This document shows, piece by piece, positions 56,413-64,000 of a DNA stretch of 64,000 bases. Within the stretch, counting starts at the first letter, position 1. Each line of letters begins with the position of its first letter. The notes under the pieces are model-generated. The model saw only the letters and a list, made by a program, of their open reading frames with translations, ran no database searches and was not told the origin of the DNA. This stretch comes from Lagierella massiliensis (GTDB lineage Bacteria; Bacillota; Clostridia; Tissierellales; Peptoniphilaceae), in assembly GCA_030532135.1 (NCBI GenBank), contig JAUNLT010000006.1, positions 1 through 64,000 on the forward strand, written 5' to 3'. Made by a program: the position numbers and the translations under genes.

Positions 56413-59400
56413 ATGGATAATAAATTTACTCATCTACACCTACATACAGGATATAGTTTACTTGATGGATTTAGTCCGATTCCTAAGCTTTTAGATCAAG
56501 CAAAGAAATTAGGAATGGAAAGTATTGCAATTACAGATCATGGCTGTATGTTTGGAGTTGTTGAATTTTATAAGGAAGCGATAAAAAGAAATATTAAACC
56601 AATATTAGGTTGTGAAATATATACAGTCAATAAGAACTACATGAACAAAACTCCTCAAAATAAGGAATACAATCATTTAGTCCTATTGGCTGAAAATGAA
56701 ATAGGATATAAAAATTTAATGAAGATAGTTTCTCTTGGATATTTGAATGGTTTTTATTATAAGCCAAGAGTTGATAAGGACGTCCTTAGAAAATATAGTG
56801 AAGGTATAATTGCATTATCAGCATGCTTAAAAGGTGAAGTATCTGAAAATTTAATTAATAATAACTATCAAGGTGCTGTAAAGTCAGCTATGGAACTAAA
56901 GGAGATATTTGGTAAAGACAATTTTTTTCTAGAAGTTCAAAACCATGGTATGAAAGAAGATGAAATAGTTATTAGGGATATGCCCAAACTTTCTAAAGAA
57001 CTGGATATACCTATTTGCTGTACAAATGATGTACATTATATAAAAAAAGAAGATTGGAAAAATCACAAAGTTTTACTATATGTACAAATGGGAAAGACTA
57101 TGGAAGAAGATACTAATGATAGGGAAATGTACTATTCTCCAGGAGAGTTTCATCTTCGCTCGGCTGAGGAGATGAAAGAACTCTTTCCAAATAATCCAGA
57201 ATATCTTGAAAATACTTTAAAAATTGCAGAAAGATGTAATGTAAGCTTAGATTTTGATCATTTACATTTGCCGTATTTTGAAGTGCCAGAGGGCTTTACG
57301 AATACCGAGTACTTAAAAAGTTTAACATGGACAGGAGCTAAAAACAGGTATGAAAATATAACAGATGAGATAATTAAAAGAATTGAGTTTGAGCTTAATA
57401 CTATTGAAAAAATGGGATATGTGGATTATTTTTTAATTGTTTCAGACTTTATTAGATTTGCTAAGAGTAAGGGAATTCCTGTAGGACCAGGTAGAGGTTC
57501 TGCAGCAGGATCTATTGTAAGTTTTGTTCTTGGAATAACTGATATAGAACCCCTACAATACAATCTGCTATTTGAAAGATTTTTAAACCCTGAAAGAGTA
57601 TCCATGCCGGATATTGATATAGATTTTTGCTACGAGAGAAGAGAAGAAGTTATAGACTATGTGGTTGAAAAATATGGGTCAAATAAAGTTGCACAAATAG
57701 TTACTTTTGGAACCATGGGAGCTAGGGGTTGCATACGCGATGTGGGTCGAGTTATGGGACTTGATTACAACTTAGTCGATATGGTAGCAAAAAATGTACC
57801 TAATGAATTAAATATAACCATTGAGTCAGCACTGGAGACAAGCGAAGAATTTAGAAAGTTATACGTTGATTCACCGGAAATAAAAAAACTTATTGATGTG
57901 GCTAATGATCTAGAAGGAATGCCTAGACATACGTCTACTCATGCTGCTGGTGTAGTTATATCTAAAGATCCTATAGTAGAATATGTGCCTTTAGCAAAGA
58001 ACAAAGACGCCATTATAACACAATTTAATATGACCGAGCTTGAAGAATTGGGTTTACTTAAAATGGATTTTTTAGGGCTTAGGACACTAACTGTTATAGA
58101 TGATACTATAAAGTTAATCAAGAAGAATAGAAATATTGATATTGATATAAATTCTATAGATGTAAACGATCCTAAAGTATTGAAATTATTTTCAAAAGCT
58201 GAAACACTAGGGGTCTTTCAATTTGAATCTGATGGGATGAGAAACTTTTTAAGTGAATTAAAACCTAGCAAATTCGATGATTTAATCGCAGCAAATTCAC
58301 TTTTTAGACCAGGTCCTATGAATGAGATACCTAATTATATTCAAAACAAAAACAATCCTTCAAATATAAAATATTTGCATCCCCTATTACAACCTATATT
58401 AAATGTAACTTATGGTACTATTGTATATCAAGAGCAAGTTATGGAAATTGTACAAAAACTTGCTGGATATTCATTGGGGGCTGCTGATAATTTAAGAAGG
58501 GCCATGGGTAAAAAGAAAATGGCTGTCATGGAGGAAGAAAGAAAAAAGTTTATTTACGGTGATACTGACAAACTGGGTAATATTATAATAGACGGTGCAT
58601 TAAGACGTGGTGTTGATGAAGTTACAGCAAACAAAATTTACGATTTAATGATTGACTTTGCTAAATATGCGTTTAACAAGTCCCACTCTGCTGCGTACTC
58701 ATTGGTGGCAATGAGAACAGCATGGTTAAAATATTATTACCCAGTGGAGTTTATGGCAGCACTATTATCTTCTATCATGGGTGATAGCAAAAAAGTTTCC
58801 CAGTATATTCAAGAGTGCAAGAGGCTCAAAATTGAAATTTTACCACCGGATGTATCTTATAGTTTTAAGAAGTTTTCTGTAGAAGATAATAAGATAAGGT
58901 TTGGTTTGTCAGCTATAAAAAACGTAGGCTCAACTTTAATAGACACTATAGTAGAGACTAGAGAAGAAGGTGGAAATTTTAAAACTTTTAGAAATTTCAT
59001 TGAGAGGATTGCCTCCAAAAATCCAACTGTATTAAATAAGAGGGCAATAGAATCTCTTATTAAAGCAGGAGCTTTCACATCAATTTCTCAAAACAGGAAC
59101 TCACTTATGGTGGAATGTTTTATGATAATAGATTCGGTACTTAAGAACAGGCGTACAAATGTACCGGGACAGTCTAGTCTTTTTGATAATTCAAACTCTG
59201 ATAGTATAAGTGAAAATAATACTTACAATGTAGATGAATATCCAAAAAAAGAACTTTTAAGTATGGAAAAAGAAGTTCTAGGAATTTATATTTCAGATCA
59301 TCCATTAAAAGAGTATGAGGACTTTATATTGGATACACAAAAATTTTCAAGTTTAAATTTTACCTCAGATAGTTCGTCATCAGAATTAGATTGGGATAAT

Positions 59401-59931
59401 AAAATTGTACATGTTTCAGGTATGCTTACAGAAGTAACTAAACGCTATACAAGAAAAAGTCATTCAGCTATGGCAACGGGAGTGCTTGAAGATTTATACG
59501 GAACAATTCCTATTGTTATTTTTCCCCAATACTATTCTCAGTTTAGAAAATATATTCAAGATGATAACTTCGTTTATATAACGGGGAAAGTAAGTATTAA
59601 CGAAAATGGTGATGGCAATATAGCTGTTGAAAATATAGAATTGCTAGAAGAAAAGTATGAGCAGTATCAAAGAGCTAAAGGATTACAGAGAGTGTCTAAA
59701 AATGACAGAATTCTTGAACTTACTTTTGATATAGGTAATGAAAAAGATTTAGTTAATCAAGTTAAAAATATTTTAAAAAATGCAGATGGAAATTCAAAAG
59801 TAAAATTGTATTTTAAAAGAAATAATAAAGAATTTATTTTTAATGATGAGTATAATGTGGATTTAAATGATAATAAAACTCTTGATGAGTTGAAGTCCAT
59901 ATTGGGAAATAAGAATATTAAGATTATGTAG
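56413..59931 (+). CDS. dnaE: DNA polymerase III alpha subunit DnaE
   Basis: A 1172-residue C-family replicative polymerase of the DnaE type, without a PolC exonuclease. The N-terminal PHP domain (THLHLHTGYSLLDG, ITDHGCM) is followed by the palm motifs GPGRGSAAGSIVSF and the catalytic PDIDIDF, then FNKSHSAAYSLVAM, a helix-hairpin-helix part and an OB fold (about 995-1075). AGAGGAT precedes the ATG, and an extended -10 (TGTTACAAT) lies upstream. The dnaE-pfkA-pyk order is common in Firmicutes. Confidence 0.96.
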   Translation: MDNKFTHLHLHTGYSLLDGFSPIPKLLDQAKKLGMESIAITDHGCMFGVVEFYKEAIKRNIKPILGCEIYTVNKNYMNKTPQNKEYNHLVLLAENEIGYKNLMKIVSLGYLNGFYYKPRVDKDVLRKYSEGIIALSACLKGEVSENLINNNYQGAVKSAMELKEIFGKDNFFLEVQNHGMKEDEIVIRDMPKLSKELDIPICCTNDVHYIKKEDWKNHKVLLYVQMGKTMEEDTNDREMYYSPGEFHLRSAEEMKELFPNNPEYLENTLKIAERCNVSLDFDHLHLPYFEVPEGFTNTEYLKSLTWTGAKNRYENITDEIIKRIEFELNTIEKMGYVDYFLIVSDFIRFAKSKGIPVGPGRGSAAGSIVSFVLGITDIEPLQYNLLFERFLNPERVSMPDIDIDFCYERREEVIDYVVEKYGSNKVAQIVTFGTMGARGCIRDVGRVMGLDYNLVDMVAKNVPNELNITIESALETSEEFRKLYVDSPEIKKLIDVANDLEGMPRHTSTHAAGVVISKDPIVEYVPLAKNKDAIITQFNMTELEELGLLKMDFLGLRTLTVIDDTIKLIKKNRNIDIDINSIDVNDPKVLKLFSKAETLGVFQFESDGMRNFLSELKPSKFDDLIAANSLFRPGPMNEIPNYIQNKNNPSNIKYLHPLLQPILNVTYGTIVYQEQVMEIVQKLAGYSLGAADNLRRAMGKKKMAVMEEERKKFIYGDTDKLGNIIIDGALRRGVDEVTANKIYDLMIDFAKYAFNKSHSAAYSLVAMRTAWLKYYYPVEFMAALLSSIMGDSKKVSQYIQECKRLKIEILPPDVSYSFKKFSVEDNKIRFGLSAIKNVGSTLIDTIVETREEGGNFKTFRNFIERIASKNPTVLNKRAIESLIKAGAFTSISQNRNSLMVECFMIIDSVLKNRRTNVPGQSSLFDNSNSDSISENNTYNVDEYPKKELLSMEKEVLGIYISDHPLKEYEDFILDTQKFSSLNFTSDSSSSELDWDNKIVHVSGMLTEVTKRYTRKSHSAMATGVLEDLYGTIPIVIFPQYYSQFRKYIQDDNFVYITGKVSINENGDGNIAVENIELLEEKYEQYQRAKGLQRVSKNDRILELTFDIGNEKDLVNQVKNILKNADGNSKVKLYFKRNNKEFIFNDEYNVDLNDNKTLDELKSILGNKNIKIM

Positions 59932-59939
59932 AGGTGCAT

Positions 59940-60899
59940 ATGAAGACAATTGCCGTTTTGACAAGTGGAGGGGATGCCCCTGGAATGAACGCAGCTATAA
60001 GAGCCATTGCAAGAACTTCTATCTTTAATGGTTTGCGTGTAATGGGAATTAGGTTTGGTTATGATGGTCTTATTAATGGAGATATTTATGAGATGAATGT
60101 ATCTTCTGTGGCGGATATAATTCAAAGAGGTGGAACCATTTTAGGATCTGCAAGATCAGATGATTTTAAGACGGAAAAAGGACAAAAACAAGCTGTTCAA
60201 ATAATTAAAGATTTTGGTATTGATGGATTAATTGTGCTTGGAGGAGATGGAACTTTTAAGGGAACAAATGTACTTAATAAAATGGGAGTTAAAACAATAG
60301 GTATTCCATGCACAATAGATAATGATATGGGATATACAGATTCTACTATAGGATTTTACACTGCTGTGAATACGGTTGTTGAAGCAGTGGGTAAGCTAAG
60401 AGATACTTCTTCCTCCCACGGCAGAGCAAATATAGTTGAGGTTATGGGTAGAAGTTGTGGAGATTTAGCGCTGTATTCGGGAGTTGCTAGTGGAGCTGAG
60501 AGTATTGTAATACCAGAAAAACCTCTGGATCTAGAGTCAATTATGAACAAGATTAAAAGAGGACGAAAAAGAGGGAAATTACACCACATTATAGTAATGG
60601 CTGAAGGTGTAGGAAGACCGTATGTATTAAAAGAAAAAATTGAAGAGATAACAGGAGTAGACACCAAAGTTACAATTTTGGGACATGTGCAAAGAGGAGG
60701 ATCTCCTAGTCCACATGACAGATTACTTGGAAGTGAAATGGGAAGTAAAGCTGTTAAATTATTAATTGATGGACAATCGGGCCTTGCTATGGCGGACAAA
60801 GGGGGAAAAATTGTAAGCGTACCTCTAGAACAAGCTATTCAAAGCCCACATATACTGAATGAAGAACTTTACGATATGGCGGAAGAAATTTCCATCTAA
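59940..60899 (+). CDS. pfkA: 6-phosphofructokinase
   Basis: A 319-residue ATP-dependent PfkA of glycolysis: TSGGDAPGMNAAIRA, LGGDGTFKGT, the catalytic PCTIDNDMGYTDSTIGF, EVMGRSCGDLAL and LGHVQRGGSPSPHDR. GTG at 59934 is an alternative start, but ATG 59940 gives the family's usual N-terminus with GAGGTG upstream. It follows dnaE by 8 bp and precedes pyk by 14 bp. Confidence 0.96.
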   Translation: MKTIAVLTSGGDAPGMNAAIRAIARTSIFNGLRVMGIRFGYDGLINGDIYEMNVSSVADIIQRGGTILGSARSDDFKTEKGQKQAVQIIKDFGIDGLIVLGGDGTFKGTNVLNKMGVKTIGIPCTIDNDMGYTDSTIGFYTAVNTVVEAVGKLRDTSSSHGRANIVEVMGRSCGDLALYSGVASGAESIVIPEKPLDLESIMNKIKRGRKRGKLHHIIVMAEGVGRPYVLKEKIEEITGVDTKVTILGHVQRGGSPSPHDRLLGSEMGSKAVKLLIDGQSGLAMADKGGKIVSVPLEQAIQSPHILNEELYDMAEEISI

Positions 60900-60913
60900 G
60901 CTTAGGAGGACTT

Positions 60914-62668
60914 ATGAAGAAGACAAAAATAGTATGTACGATAGGACCGGCTTCAGAAGATTTAGAGACATTAAAACAACTTATGCAGTTAGGAATGAAC
61001 GTATGTAGGCTAAACTTTTCTCATGGCAATCATGAGGAACATTTACTAAGAATTGAAAATATTAAAAAAGCAAGAGAAGAACTGGATTTGCCAGTAGCCA
61101 TAATGCTTGATACTAAAGGTCCAGAGATAAGACTTGGAGATTTTTCTGTAGAACAAATTCAACTTTCCATAGGTGATACTTTTACTCTAACAACGAGAGA
61201 AGTTTTAGGTGATCAAAGTCAAGTGTCGGTTTCATATAAAGATTTACCTAAAGATGTTCACATTGGGGGACATATATTAGTAGATGACGGTCTTGTAGAC
61301 TTAAAGATAGTAGATGTTACAGAAACAGATATTGTAACTGAAGTTCTAAATTACGGTATTTTAAAGAGTAGAAAGGGAGTCAATGTTCCCGGCTCAAAGA
61401 TAAACTTGCCTTCTATAACAGATAAAGACTATGATGATTTATTATTTGGTATAGAGAATGGAATTGACTTTGTGGCAGCAAGCTTTATTAGAAAAGCTGA
61501 TGATGTTATAAATATAAGAAAAATTTTAGAAAAGAATGGTGGAAATGAAGTTCAAATTATTTCTAAAATAGAGTCTCAAGAAGGCGTTGACAATTTAGAC
61601 GAGATTATGGAAGCAACAGACGGAATTATGGTTGCAAGGGGAGATTTGGGAGTTGAAATTAGGACGGAAATCATGCCTCTTGTTCAGAAAAAAATTATAA
61701 GAAAGGCGAATATTTCTGGTAAGCCTGTAATTACTGCAACTCAAATGCTAGATTCTATGATAAGAAATCCAAGGCCTACAAGAGCCGAAGTAACAGACGT
61801 TGCAAATGCAATAATTGATGGGTCAGACGCTATTATGCTTTCCGGAGAAACAGCAGCTGGTTCTTATCCTGTGGAGGCAGTTAGGGTAATGAGTGAGATT
61901 GCAATGTCTACAGAAATTTCTAAAGATTTTAAAGACAGTAACAAAGTAAGATCCACTTGGACAGATGGTCTTACTACAAGTTCAATTAGTAGGTCTACAA
62001 AGGGATTATCAGAAGAGTTAAAAGCTTCTGCAATATTGACAGCAACAACTACAGGGTCAACTTCTAGAGCCGTTTCTAGACTAAGACCAAATACTATGAT
62101 AATAGCAGCCACATATGATAGATCAGTTATGAGGAAACTTGCTTTGTCATGGGGAGTATATCCTGTAATATCGGATATTTGTACTAGTACAGATGAAGTT
62201 ATAGATAGATCTATAAAAGCAGCGTTGGATAAAAAACTACTAAAAGAAGGAGATTTAATAGTTATCACGGCAGGGGTTCCTGCAGGTATTGGCGGTACAA
62301 CAAACTTAATAAAAGTTCATACAATTGGTGAGGTAATAGTTAAAGGACAAGGAATTGGAAAAGAATCTGTAATTGGACTTGTAAAAAAGGGTAATAATGC
62401 AGAAGAACTTATAAATAAATTTAAAGATGGAGATATATTAGTAACAAGTTCAATAGATAAGGAATTAGTAAGTTTTTTTGAAAGAGCTGGGGCTGTAGTC
62501 GTTGAAGAAGGAGGACTTACATCTCATGGTGCTATTTTAGCTCTTCACTTTAAAAAGCCGACAGTTGTAGGTGCAAATAAGGTTATGGAGTTATTAGAAG
62601 ACAATATGATAATAACTGTAGATTCACAATCGGGAGCAGTATATAAAGGATCTGCAAGAGTACTTTAG
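60914..62668 (+). CDS. pyk: Pyruvate kinase with C-terminal PEP-utiliser domain
   Basis: A 584-residue long-form pyruvate kinase. The catalytic part shows KIVCTIGPASED, CRLNFSHGNHEEH, MLDTKGPEIRLG, ISKIESQEGV and MVARGDLGVE, and the signature region ending GKPVITATQMLDSM. About 85 C-terminal residues form a phosphohistidine-type domain with GGLTSHGAILALHF, as in Bacillus enzymes. AGGAGG precedes the ATG. Confidence 0.96.
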   Translation: MKKTKIVCTIGPASEDLETLKQLMQLGMNVCRLNFSHGNHEEHLLRIENIKKAREELDLPVAIMLDTKGPEIRLGDFSVEQIQLSIGDTFTLTTREVLGDQSQVSVSYKDLPKDVHIGGHILVDDGLVDLKIVDVTETDIVTEVLNYGILKSRKGVNVPGSKINLPSITDKDYDDLLFGIENGIDFVAASFIRKADDVINIRKILEKNGGNEVQIISKIESQEGVDNLDEIMEATDGIMVARGDLGVEIRTEIMPLVQKKIIRKANISGKPVITATQMLDSMIRNPRPTRAEVTDVANAIIDGSDAIMLSGETAAGSYPVEAVRVMSEIAMSTEISKDFKDSNKVRSTWTDGLTTSSISRSTKGLSEELKASAILTATTTGSTSRAVSRLRPNTMIIAATYDRSVMRKLALSWGVYPVISDICTSTDEVIDRSIKAALDKKLLKEGDLIVITAGVPAGIGGTTNLIKVHTIGEVIVKGQGIGKESVIGLVKKGNNAEELINKFKDGDILVTSSIDKELVSFFERAGAVVVEEGGLTSHGAILALHFKKPTVVGANKVMELLEDNMIITVDSQSGAVYKGSARVL

Positions 62669-62677
62669 GAGGTAATA

Positions 62678-63121
62678 ATGAGAATAGCAATGGGTTCTGA
62701 CCATGGTGGAGCAGAATTAAAAATGGAATTGATAAAATATGTAGAAGAAATGGGTCATGAAGTAACTGACTTTGGTGTTGAATTAGGAGAAAAGGGAGAT
62801 TATCCCGAATATGGAATCAAAGTTGCAGAAGAAGTTTCTAAAGGAAATTTTGAATGTGGAATAATTCTTTGTGGAACAGGAATCGGTATTTCAATAGCTG
62901 CTAATAAAGTAAAAGGTATAAGGTGTGCAGTTACTAACGAAGTTTTTTCTGCAAAGATGTCTAAAGTTCATAACAATGCCAATGTAATAGCTCTAGGAGG
63001 AAGAGTTGTAGGACCTGAAGTTGCAAAGATGATAGTGTCTGTGTACTTAAATTCAGAATATGAAGGTGGTAGACACGATAATCGTATAAAAATGATTACA
63101 GATTACGAAAATAAAAAATAG
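62678..63121 (+). CDS. rpiB: Ribose-5-phosphate isomerase B
   Basis: A 147-residue RpiB/LacAB enzyme of the pentose phosphate pathway. MGSDHGGAELKMEL, DYPEYGIKVAE, ILCGTGIGISIAANKVKGIRC (catalytic Cys) and HNNANVIALGGRVVG are typical. AGGAGG precedes the ATG, 9 bp after pyk. Confidence 0.94.
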   Translation: MRIAMGSDHGGAELKMELIKYVEEMGHEVTDFGVELGEKGDYPEYGIKVAEEVSKGNFECGIILCGTGIGISIAANKVKGIRCAVTNEVFSAKMSKVHNNANVIALGGRVVGPEVAKMIVSVYLNSEYEGGRHDNRIKMITDYENKK

Positions 63122-63142
63122 GTAATAATTAGAGGAGGAATT

Positions 63143-64000
63143 ATGGTAAAAGGAATTATATTTGATATGGATGGAGTTTTGATAAATAGTGAAATTTATT
63201 ATTTTAACTCACTTATCGAATTAATTGAATCGGATGGAAATAAAGTGGATAGAGAAAGCTTTAAACAAATTGTAGGACTTTCTGGTAATGAGTCAAAAAA
63301 AGTCATTTCAAGGTATTATAACCATGATTTTGATCATAAGGACTTCATGTTAAGGTTCAGAAAAAACTACATGGGTGATAATATCTACTATGGTGATATA
63401 TTATTTCCATATGTTTCTAAAACCTTAAAAAACTTAAAAGAAAAAGGATACAAACTTGGACTTGCCTCCTCCTCTTCAATGAGAACTATTAATCAAGCAG
63501 TAACCCAGTGTAATATTAAAGAGTATTTTGATTTTATAATAGGTGGAGACAAGGTTGAAAATCCAAAACCTGATAGTGAAATTTATCTTAAAGCCATAGA
63601 TGGATTAGGTCTTAAAAGCGAAGATTGCGTTGCAGTGGAAGATTCATTTGTGGGGATAAAAGCTGCAAAAAATGCTGGACTTTACACCATAGCAAGAAGA
63701 GATAATGACTTTTCTATAAATCAAACGGGAGCTGACATTATCCTTGAAGACATGAATTTATTTAACACTATAATTGAGATTTTATCTAATAATAAAACTA
63801 GTTATAAGTACAGTTTAATGGAATATGGAACAAAATTATATCTTAAAGCACATATTCTAAGTAAAAAAGTTCGAAATTTAAATTTGAATTCAAAAAAACC
63901 ATTTAGACTTGCACTAGAAGATAAGGATAACTTAGTGGGTTATTTAGAAAAAAATTTAAATTCTAAAAAAGACTGTGGAAAAGTTTTTTTAAATCCTAAA
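63143..64000 (+). CDS. HAD-family phosphatase/phosphomutase, 3' end outside the window
   Basis: At least 286 residues, still open at the window end. The first 215 residues form a HAD subfamily IA enzyme: nucleophile motif IIFDMDGVLINSE, motif II LASSSS, the lysine in KVENPKPDSEIYLKA and EDSFVGIKAAKNAG, like beta-phosphoglucomutases and sugar phosphatases. The remaining residues form an extension not usual in the family (KLYLKAHILSKKVRNLN ... KPFRLALEDKD), so a second domain may follow. GAGGAGG precedes the ATG. Confidence 0.85.
   Translation, partial: MVKGIIFDMDGVLINSEIYYFNSLIELIESDGNKVDRESFKQIVGLSGNESKKVISRYYNHDFDHKDFMLRFRKNYMGDNIYYGDILFPYVSKTLKNLKEKGYKLGLASSSSMRTINQAVTQCNIKEYFDFIIGGDKVENPKPDSEIYLKAIDGLGLKSEDCVAVEDSFVGIKAAKNAGLYTIARRDNDFSINQTGADIILEDMNLFNTIIEILSNNKTSYKYSLMEYGTKLYLKAHILSKKVRNLNLNSKKPFRLALEDKDNLVGYLEKNLNSKKDCGKVFLNPK

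Noticed and set aside
60356..60799. A 147-codon minus-strand frame inside pfkA
   Set aside because: It is fully covered by the strongly conserved pfkA frame and has no sequence features of its own.

Overview
The window comes from a low-GC Gram-positive anaerobe of the Clostridia/Tissierellia type; a Peptoniphilus/Anaerococcus-like coccus fits best, by inference. The evidence is the very AT-rich sequence, strong AGGAGG ribosome binding sites with frequent TTG/GTG starts, a Gram-positive LexA box, LytR-CpsA-Psr proteins, CWB2 cell-wall repeats, a BofA-family protein and a giant 2-hydroxyacyl-CoA dehydratase activase-like protein. Most of the window is ordinary chromosome on the + strand.

Layout. 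(1) 1-11.5 kb: the 3' end of an initiator tRNA gene; an ABC-F gene cut by an in-frame TAA; a DUF1576 membrane protein with a translationally coupled small gene; a secreted DUF1002 protein; uvrB-uvrA behind a LexA box; a GtrB-type glycosyltransferase converging on a GtrA-type membrane protein; a YfcE-type phosphodiesterase. (2) 11.5-17.8 kb: a surface/virulence segment with about 1 kb of gene-free AT-rich DNA, a secreted CAMP-factor (cohemolysin) homologue, and a 1315-residue surface protein with two tandem PHP domains and three CWB2 repeats. (3) 17.9-19.9 kb: a fused pabA-pabB gene cut by an in-frame TAG. (4) 20.0-35.1 kb: a Wzy-type capsule/exopolysaccharide locus (co-polymerase, tyrosine kinase, PHP phosphatase, SH3 lipoprotein, LCP ligase, RmlA, RmlB, sugar aminotransferase, initiating phosphoglycosyltransferase, two ATP-grasp ligases, SDR epimerase, probable Wzy, GT56 transferase, Wzx), followed by a small COG2426-type membrane protein. 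The locus lies between pabAB and pabC (36.3 kb). (5) 37.6-47.5 kb: prs, tadA, a TIGR01212 radical SAM protein, the giant activase, a second LCP protein, type 2 IPP isomerase and a TIM-barrel protein. (6) 47.5-56.3 kb: rpsF-ssb-rpsR with an S6:S18 leader; a second glycan operon (two glycosyltransferases around a WbpM/CapD-type dehydratase) ending in a VanY-like peptidase; a BofA-family protein; rplY; and rplJ-rplL with the L10 leader. (7) 56.4 kb to the end: dnaE-pfkA-pyk-rpiB and a HAD phosphatase that runs off the window.

How the genes work together. The capsule locus encodes an almost complete route to a dTDP-4-amino-4,6-dideoxysugar (RmlA, RmlB, aminotransferase) and a GT56 (WecF-like) transferase whose known relative uses such a donor. 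I see no RmlC, RmlD or N-acetyltransferase, but two adjacent ATP-grasp ligases. The best candidate for something undescribed is therefore ATP-dependent acylation (perhaps aminoacylation) of the amino sugar in a Gram-positive capsule. The other unusual points are two genes each cut by one in-frame stop with no other decay, and an ABC-F protein in which every motif of one of the two composite ATP sites is degenerate while the other site is intact.
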